From Pseudomonadaceae bacterium (GTDB lineage Bacteria; Pseudomonadota; Gammaproteobacteria; Pseudomonadales; Pseudomonadaceae): 41,144 nt of DNA. Of this stretch, positions 16,989 through 25,670 are shown in pieces. The stretch covers positions 1 through 41,144 of the forward strand of contig JAIERD010000396.1 of the NCBI GenBank assembly GCA_019747155.1, given 5' to 3'. The translations under genes and the position numbers were made by a program. Numbering within the stretch: the stretch's first letter is position 1; each line of letters starts with the position of its first letter. A model generated the notes under the pieces. That model was not told the origin of the DNA. It worked only from the letters and a program-made list of their open reading frames with translations, and did not search any database.

Positions 16989-17444
16989 TTATTCGTCGTT
17001 GAGTTCGAGGGTGTAGTTTTTGAATTGGCTGTCTTCGCGAAAACCAATCGACTCGTAAACCTTCTGCGCCACGTCGTTATGGATGCTGGTGGAGACGCGC
17101 AGGCGAATGGCATTGGTTTCGCGGGCCATTTTTTTCGCTTGCTGCATCAAGCCATCCGCGACCAGTTGGCGGCGGGCGTCTTCGCAGACATAGATGTCGT
17201 TGAGGATCCACACGCGCTTGAGGGTCAGCGACGAGAAGCTCGGGTAGAGCTGGCAAAAGCCCAGCAAGGTGTCGTCTTTGTCGGCCAGCGCCAGGTAAAT
17301 CACCGATTCTTTACGGCTCAGGCGCTTTTCCAGAAAGCTGCGCGAGGTCTCGGGGTAGGGCATGGCGTTGTAGAACTCACGGTATTTAACAAATAGCGGA
17401 GTCAGTAGATCCAGATGCTCCAGGGTGGCTTGGACTATGCGCAT
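16989..17444 (-). CDS. GNAT-family N-acetyltransferase
   Basis: A 151-residue protein with GNAT-fold pattern: LTPLFVKYREFYN at the start, LALADKDDTLLGFCQLYPSFSS in the middle strands, and the acetyl-CoA-binding segment VCEDARRQLVADGLMQQAKK near residue 92. VYESIGFREDSQFKNYTLEL forms the C-terminal part. The acceptor substrate is unknown. The ATG at 17444 follows GAGGT. An unexplained gap of 194 nt separates it from eutC; I see no gene there. Confidence 0.88.
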   Translation of the reverse strand: MRIVQATLEHLDLLTPLFVKYREFYNAMPYPETSRSFLEKRLSRKESVIYLALADKDDTLLGFCQLYPSFSSLTLKRVWILNDIYVCEDARRQLVADGLMQQAKKMARETNAIRLRVSTSIHNDVAQKVYESIGFREDSQFKNYTLELNDE

Positions 17445-17638
17445 GGTGGACCTCGAGTTCAGTTGGGAGTTGTAATTATCTGCAGGCGCTGTGCCATGTC
17501 TTGAGCCAGATGCTGCCTAATCCAGATAGAAAGTGCAATCCAAACAAGCGTTTAACCTTGTGCTCGGCGTCGCTGGCATTTTGTTGGGTTTTTACTCGGG
17601 TTGGCTTGTGGCCTTTGCTGGCGGGCGCAGTTGCACGC

Positions 17639-18463
17639 CTAGTCGTCGTGCGCGGCCGCCAGTAAGAAGTTGCGGGTTGGTGCGAGCGCCTCGTCACCTT
17701 CCAGCGTTTGCAGCTGCGCCTCGTCCTTGAGGTCGACGCCCGACAACTGCCGCCGGCAAGCCTCGCGCATCAAGCACAGCAGCCGGTGGGTGGCTAGGGC
17801 GTAGCTGAGGCCCTCCAAGCGCACGTTGGAGATGCAGTTGCGATAGGCGTCGGTGAGGCCGACCTTGGGCCGGTAAGTGAAATACAGACCGAGGCTGTCC
17901 GGCGAGCTGAGCCCGGGGCGCTCGCCAATCAGGATCACCGTCATTTTCGCCCCCAACAGTTCACCGACTTCATCGGCCACAGCCACCCGACCTTGCTCCA
18001 CTAGCACTACCGGCGCCAGCGACCAACCCTCATTCAGCGCCTGCTCTTCCAGGCGGGCCAGCAGCGGCAAGCTGTGCCGGTGCACGGCCAGCGCCGAGAG
18101 GCCGTCGGCGATGACGATGGCCAGATCGACGCCGCCTGGATTGGCTGCCGCGTAGTCGCGCAATTGCTGGGCCGAGTCGCAGTGTAAGCGGCGGCCTAAA
18201 TCCGGGCGCTGTAAGTAGCTATGGCGATCATCTGCGGCGCTGTGCAGCAGCAGGCTGGCGCGGTTTTTATCGCTTAACTGGGCGCGCAAGCCCGCGTGGT
18301 CGAAGGCCAGGTGCACGGCGTCGCGGGCCTGGGCGTGGGCGTATTGGAAGTCCAGCTGGGCGCTGGTCGGCAGGCTGATGCCGGTGCGGCCCAGGGCAAT
18401 GCGCGCCGAGGTCAGGCTGCGCAGCGCCAGCAAAGGGTCGGTGAGTGATTGGTCATCGGGCAT
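17639..18463 (-). CDS. eutC: Ethanolamine ammonia-lyase small (beta) subunit
   Basis: With EutB it forms the adenosylcobalamin-dependent enzyme that converts ethanolamine to acetaldehyde and ammonia. The 274-residue protein contains [32 protein letters not shown], the [15 protein letters not shown] segment, [22 protein letters not shown] and the conserved [14 protein letters not shown] near the C-terminal third. The eutB stop is 18 nt upstream on the same strand, so the two genes are cotranscribed. No carboxysome-like eut shell genes are present. Confidence 0.96.
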   Translation of the reverse strand: MPDDQSLTDPLLALRSLTSARIALGRTGISLPTSAQLDFQYAHAQARDAVHLAFDHAGLRAQLSDKNRASLLLHSAADDRHSYLQRPDLGRRLHCDSAQQLRDYAAANPGGVDLAIVIADGLSALAVHRHSLPLLARLEEQALNEGWSLAPVVLVEQGRVAVADEVGELLGAKMTVILIGERPGLSSPDSLGLYFTYRPKVGLTDAYRNCISNVRLEGLSYALATHRLLCLMREACRRQLSGVDLKDEAQLQTLEGDEALAPTRNFLLAAAHDD

Positions 18464-18481
18464 GGCAGTGTCTCAGCCTGT

Positions 18482-19876
18482 TCAATTGAGTTGCGCCAAT
18501 GCCTGGCGGAACGCCGGCGGTAGGTTGTTACCGAAACGCACCTGGCCATCGGCTTGGCTGAAAATACCCATGCGCTGCAGCCAGGCTTCGAACTCGGGCG
18601 CGGGTTTCAGTCCCAAGGTTTGCCGGGCATAGAGGGCGTCGTGAAAAGAGGTGGTCTGGTAGTTGAGCATGATGTCGTCGGAGCCGGGGATGCCCATGAT
18701 GAAGTTGATCCCGGCTACGCCCAAGAGGGTGAGCAACACGTCCATGTCGTCCTGATCGGCTTCGGCGTGGTTGGTGTAGCAGATGTCGCAACCCATCGGC
18801 AGGCCCAGCAGCTTGCCGCAGAAGTGGTCTTCTAAGCCTGCGCGGATGATCTGTTTGCCGTTATAGAGGTATTCCGGGCCGATAAAACCGACCACGGTAT
18901 TCACCAGAAACGGCTTGAAATGCCGGGCCACCGCGTAGGCGCGGGTCTCGCAGGTTTGCTGGTCGAGGCCATGGTGGGCGTTGGCCGACAGCGCGCTGCC
19001 CTGGCCGGTCTCGAAATACATCAGGTTGTTGCCGACCGTGCCGCGTTTTTGGCTCAGGCCAGCCTCGTAGCCTTCCTGCAACAGATTGAGGTTGATACCG
19101 AAACTGGCGTTGGCCGCCTGGGTGCCGGCGATCGACTGGAACACCAGGTCCAGCGGTACGCCACGGTTGATCGCCTCGATCGAGGTGGTCACGTGGGTCA
19201 GCACGCAAGCCTGAGTGGGGATCTCGTAGCGCTGGATCACCGCATCGAGCATCTGCAGCATCGTGCAGATGGAGGCGAGGTTGTCGGTGGCCGGGTTGAT
19301 GCCGATCATGGCGTCGCCGTTGCCGTACAGCAGGCCGTCGAGAATGCTGGCGGCGATACCGGCCGGCTCGTCGGTGGGGTGATTGGGCTGCAGGCGGGTG
19401 GACATCCGCCCGCGCAGGCCGACGGTGTTGCGAAAGCGGCTGACCACGCGGATCTTTTGCGCCACTAACACCAAGTCTTGCACACGCATCAACTTGGATA
19501 CCGCCGCAGCCATTTCCGGCGTCAGGCCGGGGGCCAGGGCGCGCAGGCTGGTTTCATCGGCCAGGTCGCTGAGCAGCCAATCGCGCAGGCCGCCGACAGT
19601 CAGGTGGCTGACCACGGCAAAGGCTGCCGCGTCGTGGCTGTCGATAATCAGCCGGGTGACTTCATCTTCTTCGTAGGGGATCAGCGCCTCGTCGAGGAAG
19701 TGTTTCAGCGGGATATTGGCCAGCGCCATCTGCGCGGCGACTCGTTCGCCGGCATTACTGGCGGCCACCCCGGCGAGAAAGTCGCCGGAACGGGCCGGGC
19801 TGGCTTTGGCCATGACATCTTTGAGGCTGTCGAAGTGGAAGGTTTCCACCCCAACGCAATGGGTAAAACGGGCCAT
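18482..19876 (-). CDS. eutB: Ethanolamine ammonia-lyase large (alpha) subunit
   Basis: Catalytic TIM-barrel subunit that holds the substrate and, with EutC, adenosylcobalamin. The product is 464 residues, close to the family norm of about 453. Segments include LFHFDSLKDVMAKASPARSGD-like start (FHFDSLKDVMAKA), RLQPNHPTDEPAGIAASI, GDAMIGINPATD, FETGQGSALSANAHHG and GLPMGCDICYTNHAEADQDD. The ATG at 19876 (MARFTHCVG) has a GGAG site; 26 upstream codons in frame have no support. It lies between eat and eutC. Expression probably depends on the sigma-54 promoter before eat, as I see none directly in front. Confidence 0.97.
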   Translation of the reverse strand: MARFTHCVGVETFHFDSLKDVMAKASPARSGDFLAGVAASNAGERVAAQMALANIPLKHFLDEALIPYEEDEVTRLIIDSHDAAAFAVVSHLTVGGLRDWLLSDLADETSLRALAPGLTPEMAAAVSKLMRVQDLVLVAQKIRVVSRFRNTVGLRGRMSTRLQPNHPTDEPAGIAASILDGLLYGNGDAMIGINPATDNLASICTMLQMLDAVIQRYEIPTQACVLTHVTTSIEAINRGVPLDLVFQSIAGTQAANASFGINLNLLQEGYEAGLSQKRGTVGNNLMYFETGQGSALSANAHHGLDQQTCETRAYAVARHFKPFLVNTVVGFIGPEYLYNGKQIIRAGLEDHFCGKLLGLPMGCDICYTNHAEADQDDMDVLLTLLGVAGINFIMGIPGSDDIMLNYQTTSFHDALYARQTLGLKPAPEFEAWLQRMGIFSQADGQVRFGNNLPPAFRQALAQLN

Positions 19877-19953
19877 GGGGTTACTCCTGCAACGGCTCGT
19901 TAGGTTAGAGCAAAGCTGTGTGTCGATTAAGTGTTGAGTCGGGCCGTAGCCCA

Positions 19954-20020
19954 TTGTAGGAGCCAGCTTGCTGGCGATCCGCGCCGCGCAAGAGCATCGC
20001 CAGCAAGCTGGCTCCTACAA
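19954..20020. repeat. REP pair, class GTAGGAGCCAGCTTGCTGGC, perfect 25-bp arms
   Basis: Arms 19954-19978 and 19996-20020 are perfect reverse complements over 25 bp with an 17-nt spacer. This is the well-known Pseudomonas REP type. It sits in the eat-eutB gap on the same transcript and may set differential mRNA stability between them. A related, more diverged pair lies at 36411-36517. Confidence 0.92.
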
Positions 20021-20033
20021 ACCGCGCTGGCGG

Positions 20034-21404
20034 TTAAACCCCGGTCAGCATCGCATCCGCAGGTGCATTGGCGCGGTGGTGTGAGGTCAGTTGGAAGTAG
20101 ACGAAACCCACCACCATAAAGCCGAGGAACACCATTCCGATCATGGCATTAAACCAAGCCATCGCCACCAAGCACACCACAGCCAATACCAAGGCGATGC
20201 CCGGCACTATCGGATAGCCAGGGGCGCGGAAACTGCGCTCCAGATTCGGCTCGGCTTTGCGCAGTTTAAACAGGCTGAGCATGCTCATGATGTACATCAC
20301 GATGGCGCCGAACACCGCCATGGTGATCATTGCGGCGGTCAGGGTCATGCCTTGCAGGTTGATCAGGCCGTCGCTGTAGATAGCCGCGATGCCGATCACA
20401 CCGCCGGCCAGAATCGCCCGGTGTGGGGTTTGGAAGCGGTTCAGCTTAGCCAGGCCGCGCGGCAGGTAGCCGGCGCGAGCGAGGGCGAAGAACTGCCGCG
20501 AGTAGCCGAGGATGATGCCGTGAAAGCTCGCCACCAGACCGAACAGGCCGATCCACACCAGCATGTGCATCCAGGTCGAATTATCACCGACCACGGCTTT
20601 CATCGCCTGGGGCAGTGGGTCGTTGATGTTCGACAGTTGGCGCCAGTCGCCGACACCGCCAGCCATCACCATCACCCCGACTGCCAGGAACACCAGGGTC
20701 AGAATGCCGCTGATATAGGCTTTGGGAATGGTGCGTTTTGGGTCCTTGGCTTCTTCGGCGGCCATGGCCGCGCCTTCGATGGCGAGGAAGAACCAGATGG
20801 CGAAAGGAATCGCCGCGAACATTCCTGGAATTGCCGCACTGCTGAACTCGTTGGCGCCCGACCAGCCATTCAAGGCGAAGTTGCTGAAGCTGAAGCCCGG
20901 TGCCACCACGCCCATAAACACCAACAACTCGGCCACCGCCAATACCGTCACCACCAGTTCAAAGGTGGCGGCAATGCTGACGCCGAGGATGTTCAGGGTC
21001 ATAAAGACGATGTAGGCGCCGACCGCCGCATGCTTGGGGTCCAGTTCGGGGAACTGCACATTCAAGTAAGCGCCGATGGCCATGGCAATGGCCGGTGGCG
21101 CGAAGACGAACTCGATCAGCGTGGCCAGGCCGGCAATCAAGCCGCCCTTGGGACCAAAGGCCCGCCGGCTGTAAGCGAAGGGCCCGCCCGCGTGGGGAAT
21201 GGCGGTGGTCAGCTCGGTAAAGCTGAAGATAAAGCAGGTGTACATGGTCGCGACCATCAAGGCCGTGACCAGAAAGCCCATGGTGCCGGCGCTGCCCCAG
21301 CCATAACTCCAGCCGAAGTATTCGCCGGAAATCACCAAGCCGACGGCGATGCCCCAGAGGTGCAGGGTGCCGAGGGTTGGTTTGAGTTGCGTTGTCGTTG
21401 TCAT
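20034..21404 (-). CDS. eat: Ethanolamine permease (APC superfamily)
   Basis: Inner-membrane importer of ethanolamine. The 456-residue protein has about 12 hydrophobic helices in the amino acid-polyamine-organocation pattern, with LHLWGIAVGLVISGEYFGW near the start (helix 1 substrate loop) and GGPFAYSRRAFGPKGGLIAG near residue 80. EGAAMAAEEAKDPKRTIPKA is the conserved APC segment near residue 215. The ATG at 21404 gives MTTTTQLKPTLG; the 18 upstream codons lie between the ATG and the predicted sigma-54 promoter and are unlikely to be translated. It lies upstream of eutBC and downstream of exaC. Confidence 0.93.
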   Translation of the reverse strand: MTTTTQLKPTLGTLHLWGIAVGLVISGEYFGWSYGWGSAGTMGFLVTALMVATMYTCFIFSFTELTTAIPHAGGPFAYSRRAFGPKGGLIAGLATLIEFVFAPPAIAMAIGAYLNVQFPELDPKHAAVGAYIVFMTLNILGVSIAATFELVVTVLAVAELLVFMGVVAPGFSFSNFALNGWSGANEFSSAAIPGMFAAIPFAIWFFLAIEGAAMAAEEAKDPKRTIPKAYISGILTLVFLAVGVMVMAGGVGDWRQLSNINDPLPQAMKAVVGDNSTWMHMLVWIGLFGLVASFHGIILGYSRQFFALARAGYLPRGLAKLNRFQTPHRAILAGGVIGIAAIYSDGLINLQGMTLTAAMITMAVFGAIVMYIMSMLSLFKLRKAEPNLERSFRAPGYPIVPGIALVLAVVCLVAMAWFNAMIGMVFLGFMVVGFVYFQLTSHHRANAPADAMLTGV

Positions 21405-21453
21405 ATTGAGTACCCGCCCGAGAGTTGAACAGACCAAGAGTTTTGTCGAGGTA

Positions 21454-21469
21454 CGCAACGCCCATGCCA
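21454..21469 (-). promoter_or_regulatory. Predicted sigma-54 (-24/-12) promoter for eat
   Basis: On the minus strand the sequence reads TGGCATGGGCGTTGCG, fitting the TGGCAC-N5-TTGC consensus with the -24 GG and -12 GC at the right spacing. It lies about 50 nt upstream of the eat ATG (21404) and after the exaC stop (21550). It would drive eat and, by read-through, eutBC. Confidence 0.7.
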
Positions 21470-21549
21470 GCTGCCGCCAATAGCGAGCGGCTGGCGTGGG
21501 GGTTTGCGTTTTTAGCTATGCAGAGGACGTTTTCAGCGCAGTAGAGCGC

Positions 21550-23070
21550 TTAAAAGAAGCCCAGCGGGTTGATGTCATAGCTGACCAGCAGGTTTTTGGT
21601 CTGTTGATAGTGCTCGAGTGCCACTTTATGGGTCTCGCGGCCAACACCCGATTTCTTGTAGCCACCGAAGGCGGCGTGGGCGGGGTACAGGTGATAGCAG
21701 TTGGTCCACACGCGGCCGGCTTTAATCGCCCGGCCCATGCGGTAGGCGCGATTGATGTCGCGGGTCCAGAGGCCGGCACCGAGGCCGAACTCGGTGTCGT
21801 TGGCAATCGCCAAGGCTTCGGCTTCGTCCTTAAAAGTGGTGACGCTGACCACCGGGCCGAAGATTTCCTCTTGGAATACGCGCATCTTGTTGTGACCCTT
21901 GAGCAGGGTCGGCTGGATGTAATAACCGCCGCCCAAGGAGCCGGCGAGTTTCTCCACGCCACCGCCGGTGAGCAGTTCGGCGCCTTCTTGTTTGGCGATT
22001 TCCAGGTAGCTGAGAATCTTGTCGAACTGCTGCTCGGACGCTTGGGCGCCGACCATGGTCTCGGTGTCCAGCGGGTCGCCGCGTTTGATCTGATTAACCT
22101 TCTTCATTACCTCCTTCATAAAGGCTGGGTAGATCGATTCCTGCACCAAGGCGCGGGATGGGCAGGTGCAGACTTCGCCCTGGTTGAAGAACGCCAGCAC
22201 CAGGCCTTCGGCGGCCTTTTCGATAAAGCTTTGCTCGGCCTGCATGATGTCTTCGAAGAAGATATTCGGGCTCTTGCCGCCCAGCTCGACGGTGCTCGGG
22301 ATGATGTTCTCGGCGGCGCACTTGAGAATGTGCGCGCCCACCGGAGTGGAGCCGGTGAAGGCGATCTTGGCGATGCGCTTGCTAGTCGCCAGCGCTTCGC
22401 CGGCCTCTTTGCCAAAACCTTGCACCACGTTGAGTACGCCCGGCGGCAGCAGGTCGCCGATCAGCTCCATCAGCACTGTTATGCCCAGCGGCGTTTGCTC
22501 GGCCGGTTTCAGCACCACGCAGTTGCCGGCGGCCAGGGCCGGGGCCAGCTTCCAGGCGGCCATCAGCAGCGGGAAGTTCCACGGGATGATCTGCCCGACC
22601 ACGCCCAGCGGTTCATGGATGTGATAGGCCACGGTGTTGCCATCGATCTCGGCGGCGCTGCCTTCTTGGGCGCGCAGGCAGCCGGCAAAATAACGGAAGT
22701 GATCGGCGGCCAGCGGGATGTCAGCGTTCAGGGTTTCGCGCACGGCCTTGCCGTTGTCCCAGGTTTCGGTGATGGCCAGCAGTTCGAGATTGGCTTCGAT
22801 ACGGTCGGCAATTTTCAGCAGTACCCCAGAGCGCGCTTGCACCGAGGTCTTGCCCCAGGCATCGGCTGCGGCGTGGGCTGCGTCCAGGGCCTTGTCGATG
22901 TCTTCGGCCGTGGAGCGGGGGAATTCGGCAATCGGCTGGCCATTTACTGGCGAGCTGTTGGTGAAGTATTGGCCTTTGACCGGCGCGACAAATTCGCCGC
23001 CGATGTAGTTGCCGTAGCGAGTCTTGAAGGAAACGAGGGCGCCTTCGGTACCTGGGTGGGCATAACGCAT
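21550..23070 (-). CDS. exaC: NAD-dependent acetaldehyde dehydrogenase
   Basis: Oxidises acetaldehyde, the product of EutBC, to acetate. The 506-residue protein is a classical aldehyde dehydrogenase: [21 protein letters not shown] (coenzyme fold) near residue 165, [11 protein letters not shown] near 245, [14 protein letters not shown] with the general-base Glu near 265, and [13 protein letters not shown] with the catalytic Cys near 300. It resembles ExaC and the aldehyde dehydrogenase next to eat in P. aeruginosa. The ATG follows AGGAG. It is transcribed divergently from the activator gene and has its own predicted sigma-54 promoter at 23147-23162. Confidence 0.93.
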   Translation of the reverse strand: MRYAHPGTEGALVSFKTRYGNYIGGEFVAPVKGQYFTNSSPVNGQPIAEFPRSTAEDIDKALDAAHAAADAWGKTSVQARSGVLLKIADRIEANLELLAITETWDNGKAVRETLNADIPLAADHFRYFAGCLRAQEGSAAEIDGNTVAYHIHEPLGVVGQIIPWNFPLLMAAWKLAPALAAGNCVVLKPAEQTPLGITVLMELIGDLLPPGVLNVVQGFGKEAGEALATSKRIAKIAFTGSTPVGAHILKCAAENIIPSTVELGGKSPNIFFEDIMQAEQSFIEKAAEGLVLAFFNQGEVCTCPSRALVQESIYPAFMKEVMKKVNQIKRGDPLDTETMVGAQASEQQFDKILSYLEIAKQEGAELLTGGGVEKLAGSLGGGYYIQPTLLKGHNKMRVFQEEIFGPVVSVTTFKDEAEALAIANDTEFGLGAGLWTRDINRAYRMGRAIKAGRVWTNCYHLYPAHAAFGGYKKSGVGRETHKVALEHYQQTKNLLVSYDINPLGFF

Positions 23071-23146
23071 GCTGAGAATCTCCTGGTTTTTTGTGCTTGT
23101 TATTAGGTTGCAGAGGAGTGCGCTCGGTGGCGCTACCTAAGCCTAG

Positions 23147-23162
23147 AGCAAGGGCCGGGCCA
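23147..23162 (-). promoter_or_regulatory. Predicted sigma-54 (-24/-12) promoter for exaC
   Basis: On the minus strand the sequence reads TGGCCCGGCCCTTGCT. It keeps the -24 TGG, the -12 TTGCT and the correct spacing, with one change (A to C) in the TGGCAC block. It lies about 77 nt upstream of the exaC ATG. The adjacent gene for a sigma-54 activator supports the call. Confidence 0.75.
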
Positions 23163-23250
23163 AGGTTGCGAGATGGCTGATTTAGAGGGGCTTTACCCGT
23201 TTGCAAAGCTAAGTTGCCGGTGCCCTTGTATCGACGGCGATACGCTCAGG

Positions 23251-23265
23251 GTGACAAATTGTCAC
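23251..23265. promoter_or_regulatory. Perfect 15-bp palindrome, likely activator binding site (UAS)
   Basis: GTGACAAATTGTCAC: 7-bp arms around a single central base. It lies 89-104 nt upstream of the predicted exaC sigma-54 promoter, a typical distance for an enhancer-binding protein site, and between the activator gene and exaC. A Fis-type HTH dimer would bind such a site. The link to this regulator is inferred. Confidence 0.6.
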
Positions 23266-23389
23266 AGGTCTGGCGCGAGCGACGACCGGTCAGTCAGCTG
23301 CGCATTGCAAAGCCCCGGAGCCTGGGTAATGCTGGTCGATATTCAGCGCGGTAGACGCGGGTTTTAAGGCTATGCAGCGATATGGGTCA

Positions 23390-23450
23390 TAGGGTGGGCT
23401 TCAGCCCACCGCCGGGTGATAAGGGCTTTGGTGGGCTGAAGCCCACCCTA
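23390..23450. repeat. REP pair, class GTAGGGTGGGCTTCAGCCCACC
   Basis: Inverted units at 23390-23410 and 23430-23450 upstream of the activator gene. It lies 5' of a gene rather than at a 3' end. The sequence TCAACACTTAACGGCTAC follows at 23461 and resembles TCAACACGTAACGGCTAC, which follows another REP at 27941. Confidence 0.88.
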
Positions 23451-23509
23451 GGCTTTGCCGTCAACACTTAACGGCTACTGAGCCATTTCTAAGGCGGAGA
23501 ACAATAACA

Positions 23510-25430
23510 ATGCCGGCGAATCAATTTAGTCAGCACACCCAGCAGGTGCTCACGGTCGGGCAGGGCATCCAGCAATTGGCCGGGCCGGCTGCGGATGCAT
23601 CCATCGCCCGCTCCTGGTTGCGTTGCCTGCAGGACTATCAACTCGACCCGGCGCAGCGCATGGCGCCCACAGTGTTGGAGCACAGTCGCGTGCTGGAGTC
23701 GCGCGAACGCTTGCAGCAGGTGCTGGAAATCGCCGGCGGCGAGATGACCAACTTGCACCAGCAACTGTCCGGCAGCGGTCATGCGGTGCTGCTTACCGAC
23801 TCCCGTGGGGTGATCCTCAACAGCGTCACCGGCGATGCCGAGCGCAAGACCTTCGAACGTGCCGGGCTGTGGCTCGGCGCCGACTGGAGCGAAGCCTGCG
23901 AGGGTACCAATGGCATCGGCACCTGTTTGGTTGAACGCCAGGCCCTGACCATTCACCGCGACGAACATTTTCGCGGCCGCCACACCGGGCTGACCTGCTC
24001 GGCCAGCCCAGTATTCGATGCCCAGGGCGATTTGCTGGCGGTGCTGGACGTGTCCTCGGCGCGCCGCGACGTGTCGCGCCAGAGCCAGTTTCACACCATG
24101 GCGCTGGTCAACCTGTCGGCGAAGATGATTGAGAGCTGTTACTTCTTACGGCGCTTCGAGGGCCAGTGGCTGCTGCGTTTTCATCTGCAGGCCGAGTACG
24201 TCGGTTTGTTCAGCGAGGGCCTGCTGGCCTTTGACGGCGAGGGGCGGATCAGCGCGGTCAATCAGAGTGCGATGAACCTGCTCGGGCTGACTCGCTCGGC
24301 GTTGCTTGGGCAACCGCTAGAGAACTTTTTTGATTGTCGGCTGGATGAACTGCTTGGCCGCGCCAGCCCGCAACCGAGCGCCAGCTGGCCATTGCGCAGC
24401 CGTAACGGCCGGGTCTTGTTTGCCATGCTGCGCGGTGCGCCGCGCAGCGTGCCGACCTTCAATCGCCCAGCGCCAGCAGCGGCGCAGAGCACCGCGCAAC
24501 CCTGGTGCATGGCCGATGCCGCCTTGCAAAACGACTTGCGTCGCGCCGTGCGAGTGTTCGAACGCGACGTGCCCTTGTTGCTGAATGGCGAGACCGGCTC
24601 GGGCAAAGAGGCGTTCGCCAAGGCCGTGCACCAGGGCAGTTCGCGGGCGGCCAAGGCCTTCGTGGCGCTGAACTGCGCGGCGATCCCGGAGAACCTGATC
24701 GAGAGCGAGCTGTTCGGCTATCGCGGCGGCAGTTTTACCGGCGCGCGCAAAGATGGCATGCGCGGCAAGTTGCAGCAGGCCGACGGTGGCACCCTGTTTT
24801 TGGATGAAATTGGCGACATGCCGCTGGCGCTGCAAACCCGTTTGCTGCGGGTCTTGGAAGATCGCCTGGTGGTGCCGATTGGCGGCGAGCCGCAGGCCAT
24901 CGATGTACGCATCATCAGCGCCACCCACAGAGCGCTGGATGAGCGGGTGACGGCCGGCAGTTTTCGCGAAGACCTGTTTTACCGCCTCAACGGCCTGGTG
25001 CTGGATTTGCCAGCGCACGGACAAGTTGCAATTGCTTGAGCACTTGCTGGCGCAGGAAGCCGCCGGCCAGCCGCTGCTACTGGAACCCAGTGCCCGCCAG
25101 GCGCTGCTCGATTACCACTGGCCCGGCAACGTGCGGCAATTGCGCAACGTGCTGCGCACCCTGGCGGCGCTTTGCGACGATGGCTGCATTCGGCTCGGCG
25201 ACTTGCCCGCGTCGATTCGCCAAGCCCAGCTGCAAACCCAGGTCTTGCCAGCGCCAGTACAAAGCAGCGTCGCCGGCCCACTGGATGATGCCGAGCGCAG
25301 CGCTTTGTTGGCGGCGTTGCAGGCCCAGCACTGGCACATGACCCACACCGCCGAGCAGTTGGGCATCAGCCGCAACACCCTGTATCGCAAGCTGCGCAAA
25401 CATGGCATCGAGCGCTGCGAGCAGGGTTGA
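23510..25430 (+). pseudogene. eatR: Sigma-54-dependent activator of ethanolamine catabolism, frameshifted
   Basis: AcoR/EatR-type enhancer-binding protein gene. The first frame (23510-25039) encodes a GAF-type sensor (about residues 75-200, EACEGTNGIGTCLVERQAL), a PAS-like region (about 235-320), and an AAA+ domain with GETGSGKE (Walker A, near 360), GSFTGAR (GAFTGA loop, near 407) and FLDEIGDMP (Walker B, near 428). It breaks after LDLPA near residue 502. The second frame resumes as TDKLQLLEHLL and continues with YHWPGNVRQLRNVLR and a Fis-type HTH (TAEQLGISRNTLYRKLRKHG), ending at 25430. The conserved LRER between the frames is missing. Eleven extra nt would give one 643-residue ORF. If the sequence is right, the truncated protein lacks DNA binding and the end of the ATPase. 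Confidence 0.85.
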
Positions 25431-25433
25431 ATC

Positions 25434-25539
25434 GCGGGGCGGTCGCGGCTAAAGCCCCTCCTACAAGAGCCGTGCCCGTCAGCACAAATCTGCAGCAAGC
25501 CAGCATTCCCGTAGGAGCGGCTTCAGCCGCTCCTACGGG
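25434..25539. repeat. REP cluster of two classes after the activator gene
   Basis: A half unit with GCGGCTAAAGCCCCTCCTAC (25445-25464) is followed by a perfect 32-bp hairpin at 25508-25539. The hairpin has 15-bp arms CCCGTAGGAGCGGCT and AGCCGCTCCTACGGG and a TC loop. The first matches the class at 27845-27926; the second is a compact fourth class. Together they follow the regulator stop. Confidence 0.85.
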
Positions 25540-25615
25540 TTGATGCGTTTGCCAGCGCACCGCGCCGTGCTGGCCCCGTACCAACGCCTGCGGTAACCTG
25601 CCGGCCTAGTTTGTG

Positions 25616-25636
25616 CGGGCCGTGGCGCCCGTTTTT
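25616..25636 (+). terminator. Possible small hairpin with T-run before mpl
   Basis: CGGGC (25616-25620) and GCCCG (25627-25631) flank a 6-nt loop and are followed by five T. It lies 35 nt before the mpl start, so it may end transcription from the regulator or be chance. The mpl ribosome binding site GAGGTAA follows. Confidence 0.35.
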
Positions 25637-25670
25637 GCGCTCGTCGCAAGGCCGTTTTTTGAGGTAACCC

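Larger units (their letters stand above)
23071..23509. promoter_or_regulatory. Divergent control region of exaC and the sigma-54 activator
   Basis: This 439-nt gap holds a sigma-54 promoter for exaC (23147-23162), a perfect 15-bp palindrome (23251-23265), a REP pair (23390-23450) and a GGCGGAGA ribosome binding site before the activator ATG. No gene is seen. I could not place the activator's own sigma-70 promoter with confidence. Confidence 0.75.

Noticed and set aside
17445-17638. Possible small gene between the GNAT gene and eutC
   Set aside because: The only open frame spans a gene boundary and has no ribosome binding site or protein-like composition.
19877-20033. Sigma-54 promoter directly before eutB
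   Set aside because: Checked for TGGCAC-N5-TTGC on the minus strand; only poor partial matches were seen. Read-through from eat is the simpler view.
20091-21428. 445-codon plus-strand ORF opposite eat
   Set aside because: Antisense shadow of a membrane protein gene; composition is His/Asp/Gln-rich as expected from complementing hydrophobic codons.
21496-23106. 536-codon plus-strand ORF opposite exaC
   Set aside because: Longer than exaC itself, but exaC has full aldehyde dehydrogenase motifs and the antisense product has none.
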